Below are positions 1 through 8,684 of a DNA stretch of 64,000 nt, one piece after another. The translations under genes and the position numbers were made by a program. The stretch's first letter is position 1; every line of letters begins with the position of its first letter. The stretch is from Deltaproteobacteria bacterium. Lineage in GTDB: Bacteria; Myxococcota_A; UBA9160; UBA6930. The notes under the pieces are model-generated. The model did not search any database, was not told the DNA's origin, and saw only the letters and a program-made list of their open reading frames with translations. The stretch covers positions 62,001 to 126,000 of the forward strand of contig JAJDAP010000118.1 of NCBI GenBank assembly GCA_029261795.1. Direction: 5' to 3'.

Positions 1-417
1 CCGGCGGGCGGGCTCTACGCGCTCCCCGAGCGGCTGCGAAGCGACCAACCCGTCTTCGACGCCACTGGCGGCTTGCACGCAGCTGGCCTGTTCTCGCCAG
101 ACGGCCGGCTGCTGACACTGGGTGGGGCCGTTGCGGTAAGAGAGGACGTCGGCCGCCACAACGCCGTCGACAAGGTGATCGGCATGGCGGCCGAAGCTTC
201 GCGGCTGCCTCTCTCTGGCGTCGGGCTCGTCGTATCCGGGCGCGCGTCGTTCGAGATCGTGCAGAAGGCGTTGGCCGCACGGATTCCGTTGGTCGCCGCG
301 GTCTCGGCGCCATCATCGCTGGCCATCGAACTGGCCGGCGACGCCGGTATCGCCCTGGTCGGTTTCTTGCGCGGCCGCCGCCTGAACGTCTATGGCGCAA
401 CCGAGCGCGTCGCCTAG
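1..417 (+). CDS. fdhD: Formate dehydrogenase accessory sulfurtransferase FdhD, C-terminal part
   Basis: Open from the left edge in frame 1; the N-terminus lies outside the window. FdhD carries sulfur from IscS to the molybdenum cofactor and is needed for active formate dehydrogenases. The visible part shows the family signatures [10 protein letters not shown] near the start and the highly conserved [13 protein letters not shown], followed by the [14 protein letters not shown] segment that helps bind the cofactor nucleotide. The catalytic Cys-containing loop would be upstream and cannot be checked. It fits with the YdeP/FdhF-like molybdopterin oxidoreductase about 3.7 kb downstream on the same strand, although other genes lie between, so they are not one operon. 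Identification is secure; only the length is unknown. Confidence 0.95.
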   Translation, partial: PAGGLYALPERLRSDQPVFDATGGLHAAGLFSPDGRLLTLGGAVAVREDVGRHNAVDKVIGMAAEASRLPLSGVGLVVSGRASFEIVQKALAARIPLVAAVSAPSSLAIELAGDAGIALVGFLRGRRLNVYGATERVA

Positions 418-436
418 CAAGGTCGCCTGCCGGAGC

Positions 437-2092
437 TCAGAGCAGGCCGGACACCCAGCTCCGCATGGTGCGCAGCCACCGCGTGAGAATCGAACGCAGT
501 CGCTCGAGCAACGGAAGCCGCGCTTCGAGCGATTCGATCGCCTCATCGTACAGGCCGACTACCGTGGCCGTCTCTTCCTCGTCGGCGAACACCCCGCGTC
601 GCAGAATCTCTCGTCGATTCCAATCCATCTCCAGCACCAACCCCCGCGCCACGACCGGATCGAAGCGCCGCGCACCCGCGACCTCGATCTCGACGGCGGA
701 TGAGTGGGCCAGGAGGGGTCCGCCGAACTCGGTCGGTAGCGCCCCGAGCGGAACCCGGACTGCCATCCAAGCGCTCCCTGCGACCGCGACGCGTTCGTCG
801 ATGTGGGCCTCCCAATGGCCGGCGACCGCCTCGGGCTCCCGCCGCGCGATCACGCGGCCGTCGCGTAGCAGCTCGAGCGCTTCGAAGCGGACCCGGCTCA
901 GCGCTTCTGCCTGGACCCGCACCGTTCCGGCTGCGGCGAGCGCGACACTCTGCCCCGGACCGGCACCATCGACCCGAAGATCGAGAAGGGGCCCCGTGGT
1001 GACCGTCGAACGGCCGGCGCGGAGTGCAGCAAGGAAACTCGCGCGCGTCGCAGACCCATTTCCGTCGACGCGCACCCGACTGAGGGAACGAACCCACCAA
1101 TCGGTTCCGGACGATAACGGGACGTCCAGCCCGATATCGAGATACCGGTAGACGCTCCCCTCGAGGCCGAGCGGCGAACCGCCGTCCCAGACGTTCTGGA
1201 CGTCGACGAAACCGCCCAACCACGACGGGATGTCCTCGAAGCCCACATCGTTGTGCGCCCACAGCACGGTGCCGCCGAGTGTCCGAGCACGCGCCATGAC
1301 TCCGCGTAATGGCACCCCATCCGTCGCCGCCGCCGCCAGCACGCGACCGAGACTGACGGGCTCGATCGTCTCGGGGATCTCCAGCAGCAATGCGTGGCCG
1401 TAGCCGTTCAGGTTGGGTGGAAAATTGTGGCGATGTTCCTGCCCCCAACCGAACCGGGTCTGTTCTGTATCGAGCGCGTGCGTCGTCCGGACATCGAGAA
1501 GGTTGCTCGCATAGCGATGGTCGGCGCCCGTGCGGGTGAGATGGCTCACCCAGACGAAATCGAGGCCATCGGTCGCGCCGACCACCTGTAGATAATCCTT
1601 GGCTCGCTCGAGCGATACGTCGCCGAGATGAAGATGCGTGTTCCCCTCGAGCCAACGTGTCTGCTGCTGCAGATGCACCAGCGGGAGCACCAGTTCGACA
1701 GGCTCGCTGCCGGCCGAAATCTCTACCACGGCCTCGGCCAGTTCAGTATCGATGCCCCGGAACGCCTCGACGCGGTACCTCCCAGCGCGCACCGTCAGGA
1801 GTCGGGCTTCGGCCTGGGCATGCCAGCCATTCGGTCGGCTGTAGAGTTCGCTGAGTTCGATCGGGCTCGCGGTCTCCAGAGAGGTGATGCGAACGTTGGC
1901 GGCCGATGGAGTCCCGGAAGCATCCACGGGACGAAGGATCAGACGACCGAGCGTCTCGGGGGCGGCTTCCCCTGCCGGGGGGCCGGCCACCGCGAACCTC
2001 ACGGGGACGGTGTCCGGTCGCGTCGCCTCATGGGCGGCGGCAGGCCCGGCGCCCAACGCGGCGGCGCCCAGTAGCACGAGCAGGGCCCTCAA
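437..2092 (-). CDS. Secreted PHP/CehA-McbA-like metallohydrolase
   Basis: About 551 aa, TTG start one base past the stop of the upstream PepSY gene. The N-terminus is a signal peptide (hydrophobic MRALLVLLGAAALGAG, cleavage near AAA-HE). A beta-sandwich-like region of about 140 residues is followed by a PHP-like metal-dependent hydrolase domain: HLH at about 153-155, then VWVSHL, a His-rich GQEHRHNFPP segment and TVLWAHND, all likely metal ligands. The arrangement resembles CehA/McbA-type hydrolases, but the substrate cannot be read from sequence. It is the last gene of a tight minus-strand trio with two PepSY membrane proteins, so it probably acts in the periplasm with them. The family call is moderate and the function unknown. 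Confidence 0.7.
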   Translation of the reverse strand: MRALLVLLGAAALGAGPAAAHEATRPDTVPVRFAVAGPPAGEAAPETLGRLILRPVDASGTPSAANVRITSLETASPIELSELYSRPNGWHAQAEARLLTVRAGRYRVEAFRGIDTELAEAVVEISAGSEPVELVLPLVHLQQQTRWLEGNTHLHLGDVSLERAKDYLQVVGATDGLDFVWVSHLTRTGADHRYASNLLDVRTTHALDTEQTRFGWGQEHRHNFPPNLNGYGHALLLEIPETIEPVSLGRVLAAAATDGVPLRGVMARARTLGGTVLWAHNDVGFEDIPSWLGGFVDVQNVWDGGSPLGLEGSVYRYLDIGLDVPLSSGTDWWVRSLSRVRVDGNGSATRASFLAALRAGRSTVTTGPLLDLRVDGAGPGQSVALAAAGTVRVQAEALSRVRFEALELLRDGRVIARREPEAVAGHWEAHIDERVAVAGSAWMAVRVPLGALPTEFGGPLLAHSSAVEIEVAGARRFDPVVARGLVLEMDWNRREILRRGVFADEEETATVVGLYDEAIESLEARLPLLERLRSILTRWLRTMRSWVSGLL

Positions 2093-2093
2093 C

Positions 2094-2690
2094 TCACGGG
2101 CCCCACGCCAGCACCGCGATCCAGCCCAACGTGAAGGCGGAGCTGGCAGCCAACAGACTCAGCCCGAGCCGCTTCTTGCGCTTCAGTTTCCACCACAAGA
2201 TCACGCCCGTGATCGCGTAGAGGATCATGGCCACGCCGACGAGATCGACGACGACGGCGAACAGGAAGTAGGCGGGTCCGCCACTGGCACCGTGGACACG
2301 GTGGAGCGTCGTCAAGGAGGGGCCGAAGCTTGCCGGGCGGATTTCGAGCCTGACCTCGGGACGTCCCGGTGACCAGGCGACTCGCGTGCGCTGGGAGGCC
2401 GATGCAAAACGCGCCACCCAGCCCGGCGCCTGGGCCCGGATCTCCACCAACCGCCCGGGAAGGTCGAGCGCGTCGCGGATGGCGAACGCTGCCCGGCGCG
2501 CCGCTCCCTCATCCTCCAGAGCCGCGCTCGCTGAGAGTTCGGCGACGTTGTGGGTCTCGTTCACGGTCGGCGTCTGCGGGAAGAACAGGCGCCCGTACTC
2601 GATGAACCAACCGCTGACTGCGTACATCAAGACAGCCAGGGCGAGCGCCAGTGCCAACTGTCCGTGGATCCAACGAATCGTCTTGTACAT
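2094..2690 (-). CDS. PepSY-type membrane protein (second of pair)
   Basis: About 198 aa. I start it at the ATG two bases after the stop of the upstream PepSY gene (MYKTIRWIHGQLALALALAV). It has an N-terminal membrane helix, a roughly 100-residue soluble PepSY-like region (RLVEIRAQAPGWVARF), then a helix after TTLHRVHG (FLFAVVVDLVGVAMILYAITG), a WWKLKRKKRLG basic turn and a last helix. This is the short PepSY-associated TM layout. Members of this superfamily include ferric-siderophore reductase-like and unknown redox proteins. There is only a 2-nt gap upstream and 1 nt downstream to the metallohydrolase, so the three are cotranscribed and perhaps form one envelope module. Confidence 0.72.
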   Translation of the reverse strand: MYKTIRWIHGQLALALALAVLMYAVSGWFIEYGRLFFPQTPTVNETHNVAELSASAALEDEGAARRAAFAIRDALDLPGRLVEIRAQAPGWVARFASASQRTRVAWSPGRPEVRLEIRPASFGPSLTTLHRVHGASGGPAYFLFAVVVDLVGVAMILYAITGVILWWKLKRKKRLGLSLLAASSAFTLGWIAVLAWGP

Positions 2691-2692
2691 GG

Positions 2693-3256
2693 CTACCAGA
2701 CCGCCACTGCGAGCGCGGCGAAGACAGCGCTCCCGCCACCTAACAACGACCACCCGATCCAATCGCCCCGCGAGGAATAGAGATAGATTCCGGTCGCGAC
2801 GGCAAATATCATGACCCAGACCGAGAGTTCCGAGTAGAGCCCCCAGGCCACGGAGAGGGGTGCGCCATTCATCCTTCGCAACCCGTGGAGCCCGCGAAGC
2901 ACATCGACCACACCCCGGTGGGTTTCCTCGATCCGCGCGCTCGATTGCTGGGCGGACCAGGAGACGCGGTAGCTGCGCCCAGGGCGATTCACCACGAAAC
3001 TCAGCCGGCTTGCTTCGTCTCGAGCGACTGATTTGGCCGGAATGAAGCCCCACAGACCCAGGGCTCGTTGCACCTCGTCCGCCTGCTCGGCATCCGTTGC
3101 CGACGAGTTGCCGGTTGCCGAGGCTTCCCATTCGCTCGTCCAGGGTGTGGTGACCCAGTCGTGGTTGAACGAGATTGCCGATACCCCGTAGACCACCAGG
3201 TAGGGTGCGCATAACAGGCCCAGATACAGATGCAGGTCAAGCAGACGCCGTTTCAC
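2693..3256 (-). CDS. PepSY-type membrane protein (first of pair)
   Basis: About 187 aa from a GTG preceded by a GAGGGGG-type ribosome binding site; a longer in-frame ATG at 3367 gives an unconvincing Arg-rich extension. The protein opens with a membrane helix (LLDLHLYLGLLCAPYLVV), has a soluble PepSY-like section in the middle (DEVQRALGLWGF), then two more helices (SVWVMIFAVATGIYLY and SAVFAALAVAVW). It is the paralogous partner of the next gene, which has the same helix-soluble-helix plan. It is first in a minus-strand three-gene unit with the second PepSY protein and a secreted metallohydrolase. No heme- or FAD-binding domain is evident, so an electron-transfer role is only a guess. Confidence 0.7.
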   Translation of the reverse strand: MKRRLLDLHLYLGLLCAPYLVVYGVSAISFNHDWVTTPWTSEWEASATGNSSATDAEQADEVQRALGLWGFIPAKSVARDEASRLSFVVNRPGRSYRVSWSAQQSSARIEETHRGVVDVLRGLHGLRRMNGAPLSVAWGLYSELSVWVMIFAVATGIYLYSSRGDWIGWSLLGGGSAVFAALAVAVW

Positions 3257-3400
3257 GGATCCCCCTCGAATCGGATTACGTGCCGCAGTCTTGCGTACTG
3301 ACCTGATCGGAGCCAATGAGCCGGCTCCCGGGCGAGGGACACGCACTCGGGGCCCGCGGGCGCTCAAGGATGCCGGCTACGAGACCGATGAGAACTCTTG

Positions 3401-4096
3401 ATGCCCTCCCTCCCCGGATTTCAGGCTCGCGTCTTCCGCGCGCTCGCATTGATCCCCTGGATCCTCCTGGTTTCGCTCGCCGGCCATGCTGGCCCCCTCA
3501 CGCCGGGTGGCCTCCATTTCGACGAGAACCACCGCAATGAGACCCACACGGGTGAGGTACTCGGCAACATCACGCTCAACGGCTCGGACCTGCGACGCAC
3601 CGACTTCACCGGGACCAGTTTCATCGGGGGGTTCTTCGATATCTCGATCTTCACGCTGGCTCCCACCGATCTGCGGCAAGCCATACTCAATGGTACGACG
3701 CTCGACGGAGCGAGCTTCAACGGGGCGCGGGTTCAACGCGCCACGTTCCTGGGGGCCCGCGCCGTCGGAACGATCTGGACCAATGCCGACCTCCGGCGCA
3801 CGAACTTCACCGGCGCCACGCTCGATCTTTCGAACTTCACCGGCGCGAACCTCAACAACGCCAACCTCTCCAACACCGTTCTCTTCGGCGCCAATCTATC
3901 GGGTGCGCTCAACCTGGCTGGCGCCAATCTGACGGGCGCACAGTACAGCGCGGCAACGCAGCTACCGGTCGGATTCAATGCGGGTGCCGCCGGGATGATT
4001 CTCGTCGACGAGCCGAGCCATGCGCTGCTCCTGCTCACGGGGCTCGGTGGTTTGCTCCTGTTCGGGCGCCAGCGGCGGAGGTGCGAGCGCCGCTAG
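3401..4096 (+). CDS. Pentapeptide-repeat protein with PEP-CTERM-like sorting tail
   Basis: About 231 aa with a signal peptide (ALIPWILLVSLAGHAG). From about residue 45 to 190 it consists of pentapeptide repeats of the A(D/N)Lxx/F type (NGSDLRRTDF, TGANLNNANLSNT, FGANLSGALN, AGANLTGAQY), which fold as a right-handed quadrilateral beta helix. The C-terminus is VDEPSHALLLLTGLGGLLLF followed by an Arg cluster, the three-part layout of a PEP-CTERM signal (EP motif, helix, basic end) used by exosortase; the first motif residue differs from the usual VPEP. It is therefore predicted to be exported and processed at the surface. The ATG at 3401 is preferred over the adjacent TTG. No exosortase gene is in view. 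Confidence 0.8.
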   Translation: MPSLPGFQARVFRALALIPWILLVSLAGHAGPLTPGGLHFDENHRNETHTGEVLGNITLNGSDLRRTDFTGTSFIGGFFDISIFTLAPTDLRQAILNGTTLDGASFNGARVQRATFLGARAVGTIWTNADLRRTNFTGATLDLSNFTGANLNNANLSNTVLFGANLSGALNLAGANLTGAQYSAATQLPVGFNAGAAGMILVDEPSHALLLLTGLGGLLLFGRQRRRCERR

Positions 4097-4133
4097 CAGC
4101 GCAGCCTGTCCCCACGACCGGTAGACTTCCGGG

Positions 4134-6404
4134 ATGTCCGATGACAAGGCGGCGGGTGGCATCGAGGCGATCGTACAGACGGCCAGGCATGCCCGTCGCG
4201 CAGGACTTGCGCGCGCGTTGCCAGCGCTCAGGATCGTCAACCAGGTCGGCGGCTTCGATTGCCCCGGCTGTGCCTGGCCAGAGGGATCGGACCGCGGCGC
4301 CATCGAGTTTTGCGAGAATGGCGCCAAGGCCGTCAGCCACGAGACCACCACCAAGCGAATCGAGCGCGAATTCTTCCTGTCGTCACCGGTTGCGGCCCTG
4401 CGCCAACAGAGCCACCGCTGGCTCGAAGCGCAGGGCCGGATCGGCGAGCCGGTCATCCTGCGTCCGGGCTCGGCGCACTTCGAGCCGATCTCGTGGGGCG
4501 ACGCGTTCGGCCGCATTGGCGAGACCTTGCGAGGGCTCGCTTCCCCGGACCGCGCCGTTTTCTACACCTCCGGCCGGACCAGCAACGAAGCCGCGTTCCT
4601 GTGGCAACTGTTCGCCCGGGAATTCGGCACGAACAACCTTCCGGATTGTTCGAACATGTGCCACGAATCGAGCGGCACCGGGCTGACCGAGATGATCGGA
4701 ATCGGAAAGGGAACGGTCGGGCTCGACGATTTCGAGCTCGCCGATCTGATTCTGGTGATCGGCCAGAACCCCGGCAGCAATCATCCTCGCATGCTCACGA
4801 CGCTCCAGGAAGCGGCGCGGCGGGGCTGCAAGATCGTGAGCATCAATCCACTTCGCGAGCGCGGGCTGGTGCGCTTCAAACATCCCCAAGAATTCTCGGG
4901 AATCATCGGGAACGGAACCGAACTCGCGAACCAGTTCGTGAGGGTCAAGGTCGGTGGTGATATCGCGCTGCTGAAGGGAATCATGAAGCAGCTCCTGGCC
5001 CTCGAGGAGGCGCGACCCGGTGAAATCCTCGACCGCGAGTTCATTGAAGCCCACTGCTCCGGCTTCGATGCGTTTGCGAACGATCTCGACGAAATCGACG
5101 ACGCCGCGCTCGAGCACGATTCCGGAATCTCCCGCGATGAGATGCGCGCCCTCGCCGAGCTCTACGCCCGCTCGAACCGCGTCATCGCATGTTGGGCGAT
5201 GGGCCTGACGCAACACCGCTTCGGTGTCGAGAACGTGCAAGAGGTCATGAACCTCTTGCTGCTTCGCGGGAACCTCGGGAAGCCCGGTGCAGGGCCTTGC
5301 CCGGTGCGCGGACATAGCAACGTGCAGGGCGATCGAACCATGGGCATCTGGGAGAGAGCGCCGGAACGATTCCTTGCGGCGTTGGAGAACGAGTTCGGGT
5401 TCCCGGTGCCGCGCAAGGCAGGCTTCAACACGATCGAAGCGATGCACGCCCTCCATCGGGGCGAGGCGGACGTCTTCCTCGGAATGGGCGGGAACTTCGC
5501 GGTCGCGACGCCCGATACGCCCTACGTCGAAGCCGGGCTCAACCGCTGCCGATTGACCGTTCACGTCGCGACCAAATTGAATCGCACCCACCTGCTCACC
5601 GGTCGCGAGTCGCTCATCTTGCCGTGCCTCGGCAGGACCGAGCGCGATGTCCAACGCAGCGGTCCCCAGTTCGTCACCGTTGAAAACTCGATGTCATGCG
5701 TCCATCGCTCCCAGGGCCGCCTCGAGCCGGCTTCGCCCCAGCTGCGTAGTGAGCCGAGCATCATCGCCGGTATCGCACGGGCGACGCTTCGTGAGAAGAC
5801 GAACACACCGTGGGAGAACCTCGTTGCGAACTACGACCAGCTGCGCGATCGCATCGAAGCCATAGTGCCCGGCTTCGAGGATTTCAACGAACGCGTCGCC
5901 AACCCGGGCGGGTTCGTGCTGCCTCGTCCGCCGGCCGAGCGCCGCTTCGAGACTTTCGACGGGAAGGCGCGCTTCATGCGCCCCCGATTGCCCACGATCG
6001 ATGTTCCCGAAGGCCGCCTGTTGATGATGACCGTGCGAAGCCACGACCAGTACAACACGACGATCTATTCCGATGACGACCGATATCGCGGAATCCACGG
6101 CAACCGCCGTGTGATTCTGCTCCATCGCGAAGACATGCAGCAGCTCGGGATCGTTGCGGATCAGCCACTTCGGATCACCAGTCACTTCGGGCGCGGAGAT
6201 GCGGAACAGACCCGTCGGGTGGATGGCTTCCGGGCCCGGAGCTACGACGTCCCGCGCGGTTGCGCGGTCACCTACTTCCCGGAAGCGAACGCGTTGGTCC
6301 CGGCCGACCAGTTCGCAGACAAGAGCTTCACGCCTGCGTACAAGTCGATCGTGATCTCCTTGGCGCCCTCCGACAACCCAGGGGCAGAATCACCCCGAGC
6401 CTGA
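4134..6404 (+). CDS. FdhF/YdeP family molybdopterin oxidoreductase
   Basis: 756 aa, usual length for the YdeP-like FdhF family. The N-terminal GGFDCPGCAWPEG and the SHETTTKRIEREFF segment are typical of this family, which differs from canonical formate dehydrogenases in lacking the classic N-terminal Cys box for a 4Fe-4S cluster. The segment CSNMCHESSGTGL is in the active-site region; GNLGKPGAGPCPVRGHSNVQG and the C-terminal molybdopterin-dinucleotide binding domain (MTVRSHDQYNTTIYS) are clear. Expected to be a cytoplasmic Mo/W-bis-MGD oxidoreductase; the substrate (formate or other) is not defined by the sequence. The fdhD 3' end upstream supports cofactor maturation in this organism. Confidence 0.88.
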   Translation: MSDDKAAGGIEAIVQTARHARRAGLARALPALRIVNQVGGFDCPGCAWPEGSDRGAIEFCENGAKAVSHETTTKRIEREFFLSSPVAALRQQSHRWLEAQGRIGEPVILRPGSAHFEPISWGDAFGRIGETLRGLASPDRAVFYTSGRTSNEAAFLWQLFAREFGTNNLPDCSNMCHESSGTGLTEMIGIGKGTVGLDDFELADLILVIGQNPGSNHPRMLTTLQEAARRGCKIVSINPLRERGLVRFKHPQEFSGIIGNGTELANQFVRVKVGGDIALLKGIMKQLLALEEARPGEILDREFIEAHCSGFDAFANDLDEIDDAALEHDSGISRDEMRALAELYARSNRVIACWAMGLTQHRFGVENVQEVMNLLLLRGNLGKPGAGPCPVRGHSNVQGDRTMGIWERAPERFLAALENEFGFPVPRKAGFNTIEAMHALHRGEADVFLGMGGNFAVATPDTPYVEAGLNRCRLTVHVATKLNRTHLLTGRESLILPCLGRTERDVQRSGPQFVTVENSMSCVHRSQGRLEPASPQLRSEPSIIAGIARATLREKTNTPWENLVANYDQLRDRIEAIVPGFEDFNERVANPGGFVLPRPPAERRFETFDGKARFMRPRLPTIDVPEGRLLMMTVRSHDQYNTTIYSDDDRYRGIHGNRRVILLHREDMQQLGIVADQPLRITSHFGRGDAEQTRRVDGFRARSYDVPRGCAVTYFPEANALVPADQFADKSFTPAYKSIVISLAPSDNPGAESPRA

Positions 6405-6510
6405 GACACGTGCTCGCGTTCTCCAAACGGGGCTCGCGCCGCGGGCCTGCGTGATAGGTTTTACCGGCGCCCGATGATGGCGCTCGCCTTCTCGAGAGAA
6501 CGGAGAACAA

Positions 6511-6906
6511 ATGAGTCTGGCAGGTGAGTTCAAGAACTTCGCGATGCGCGGCAACGTGGTCGACATGGCAGTAGGCATCGTCATCGGAGGTGCGTTCGGG
6601 AAGATCGTGACATCGTTCGTCAACGACGTCCTGATGCCCCCGATTGGACTGATCCTCGGCGGTGTCGATTTCACCAGTCTTTCGGCAACCCTCGTCGAAG
6701 CCCAGGGAGACGCAGCCGCCGTTACCCTGAACTACGGCAACTTCATCCAGACCGTGATGGATTTCACGATCGTGGCGTTTGCCATCTTCATGGTGATCAG
6801 GGCGATGAACAGCATGAAGAAGGAGGAGGAGGCGGCGCCCCCGGCCGCGCCGCCCAAGGACATCCAGCTCCTGACCGAGATCCGCGACTCCCTCGCGAAC
6901 CGTTAG
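6511..6906 (+). CDS. mscL: Large-conductance mechanosensitive channel MscL
   Basis: 131 aa, the usual MscL size. The start ATG has a GGAGA ribosome binding site a few bases upstream. It shows the signature N-terminus [22 protein letters not shown] leading into TM1, a periplasmic loop, TM2 ([16 protein letters not shown]) and the charged C-terminal helix ending [12 protein letters not shown]. MscL is a homopentameric inner-membrane channel that opens on hypo-osmotic shock. It faces mscS on the opposite strand across a shared terminator, giving a two-gene osmotic-release locus. Confidence 0.97.
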   Translation: MSLAGEFKNFAMRGNVVDMAVGIVIGGAFGKIVTSFVNDVLMPPIGLILGGVDFTSLSATLVEAQGDAAAVTLNYGNFIQTVMDFTIVAFAIFMVIRAMNSMKKEEEAAPPAAPPKDIQLLTEIRDSLANR

Positions 6907-6916
6907 GGCGACGTAG

Positions 6917-6951
6917 CGCGGGGTGGGCCAGCTCGATCGACCCACCCCGCG
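6917..6951. terminator. Bidirectional terminator between mscL and mscS
   Basis: A perfect 11-bp inverted repeat (CGCGGGGTGGG with its complement, 13-nt loop) lies in the 62-bp gap between two convergent genes. There is no clear T run, so it is either a factor-assisted terminator or a transcript-end stabiliser for both genes. Confidence 0.7.
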
Positions 6952-6968
6952 AGCGACGCGCCCTTGAT

Positions 6969-7802
6969 TCAGGCCGCTCCGTTGGATGGGACCGCATGCA
7001 GGTGCACGTCCGTCTGCGGGAACGGGATCGAGACGCCTTCTGCATCGAAGGCGAGTTTGATCTTCTCGGTCACGTCGGCGTAGACACCCCAGTAGTCGCC
7101 GGTGGCACACCACGGGCGGACCGCGAAGTTCACACTCGAGTCCGCGAGTTCCAACACCAGAATCACCGGCTCCGGTTCCGAGAGCACCCGCTGATCTTCG
7201 TCGAGAATCCCCTGGATGATTCGGCGAGCCTTGGCGATATCGTCGGCGTATCCGATCCCGATCGACAGATCGACGCGTCGGGTCGCGTTGGCCGAGTAGT
7301 TGGTGATGCTTCCGCCGGTCACGGCCGAGTTCCCGACGATGACGCGCTTGTTGTCCGGCGTCTTCAAGATCGTCGTGAAGATCTGGACTTCTTCGACCGT
7401 GCCGCTCACGCCGCCGGCCTCGACGAAATCTCCGACTCCGAAGGGCCTGAACACGATCACGAGCACGCCCGAAGCGAAGTTCGAGAGCGAGTCCTGGAAA
7501 GCGAGACCGATCGCCAGCCCCGCCGCCGCGATCACGGCCGCGAACGAGGTCGTGTTGACGCCGAGCCGCTCGAGCATGGCGATCAGGACCATCACCATCA
7601 GCGCCATCTGCGAGATATTGGCCGCGAACCGGACCAGGGTCTCATCGATGCCAGCACGGGTGAGCGCCCGCCTCAGGAACGCGGTCAGGATCTTGGCTGC
7701 GAAATAGCCGATCACCAGGATGGCCAGGGCTCCGAGCACACTGGGGCCATACTCGACCAGGGTCTTCTGCAGCTGCTCGATCAGGGCTTCGATCGTGTCC
7801 AT
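6969..7802 (-). CDS. mscS: Small-conductance mechanosensitive channel (MscS family)
   Basis: About 277 aa, E. coli MscS size. I start it at the ATG giving MDTIEALIEQLQKTLVEYG; the longer reading adds an Arg-rich stretch with no helix. There are three membrane helices, the last being the glycine/alanine-rich pore helix GLAIGLAFQDSLSNFASG, followed by the beta domain with PFGVGDFVEAGGVSGTVEE and TPDNKRVIVGNS, all hallmarks of MscS. A C-terminal alpha/beta vestibule domain follows. It works with MscL as an inner-membrane tension-gated release valve. It converges with mscL; the divergent side faces the broken CDF transporter. Confidence 0.93.
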   Translation of the reverse strand: MDTIEALIEQLQKTLVEYGPSVLGALAILVIGYFAAKILTAFLRRALTRAGIDETLVRFAANISQMALMVMVLIAMLERLGVNTTSFAAVIAAAGLAIGLAFQDSLSNFASGVLVIVFRPFGVGDFVEAGGVSGTVEEVQIFTTILKTPDNKRVIVGNSAVTGGSITNYSANATRRVDLSIGIGYADDIAKARRIIQGILDEDQRVLSEPEPVILVLELADSSVNFAVRPWCATGDYWGVYADVTEKIKLAFDAEGVSIPFPQTDVHLHAVPSNGAA

Positions 7803-7911
7803 CGGTCGACTCTCCTCGCTTGGGTCCCCTCGGAACCGCGTTGTGGCCGCGAGCCTAGCGGCGCGGGCGCTGCCCGGTAGCCTCGGTCGGCTATCGAGTC
7901 GAGGAGGCAGC

Positions 7912-8684
7912 ATGGCATCCGCTTCGCGCACCGTGATCTACGCGGCACTCGCTGGAAACACCGCGATTGCGGTGGGGAAGTTCGTCGTCGCGAGCATTAC
8001 CGGAAGCGCTGCCATGTTCTCCGAGGGCGTGCACTCGCTCGTCGATACCGGCAATCAGGCGCTCTTGTTGCTGGGCCTGCACCGAGCGCGACGACCCGCC
8101 GACGATGCCTTCCCCTTCGGCCACGGGAAGGAGGTCTACTTTTGGAGCTTCGTCGTTGCGATGTCGATCTTCGGACTCGGCGCAGGCGTGTCCATCTACG
8201 AAGGTGTCGTACACCTCCGGCACCCGACGCCGATTACCAGCGTGGGTTGGAGCTACGCGATCCTCGCCTTTGCCATGGTCGTAGAGGGCGCTGCCTGGAC
8301 CCTCGCCTACCGCGAGTTCAACCAGGTTCGAGGCGAGCGGAACTTGTTCGAGGCGATCCGCTACGGCAAGGATCCAACGATCTACGTGGTGGCGAGAGCG
8401 CGGACCCCGAAGTGATCGAGGGAATTCGGGCCATCGCTTCCGAAGAAATCGGCGTCGTGCGCGTGGACGAGGTGTTGACGATGCACATGGGGCCGGAGTT
8501 CGTGCTGGTCAATCTCTCGATCGACTTCGAGGACCGGCTCGACGCCGGTGCCATCGAACGCACCGTGCGCGCCATCGATCTGGGAATCAAGCAGCGCTAT
8601 CCGAACGTGAAGCGGGTCTTTGCCGAAGCCGAAGCACCGGCGGGAGAACTCGGCGAGCAGACCGGGAACGTCAGCGTGGAGTAG
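7912..8684 (+). pseudogene. Cation diffusion facilitator transporter, broken by internal deletion and frameshift
   Basis: The ATG has a strong GAGGAGG site. The first frame encodes CDF helices 1-4 (FSEGVHSLVDTGNQALLL, then DAFPFGHGKEVYFW) up to RYGKDPTIYVV, then stops at 8415. The second frame picks up exactly at GESADPEVIEGIRAIA and runs through the cytoplasmic ferredoxin-like CDF domain (VDEVLTMHMGP) to 8684. In intact family members about 60 residues, including the last membrane helices and the second HxxxD-type zinc site, lie between these two motifs. Here they are joined at about 8387-8393 in different frames. So roughly 190 bp (a length not divisible by 3) are missing. It is almost certainly non-functional, unless the join is an assembly error. 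Confidence 0.85.
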
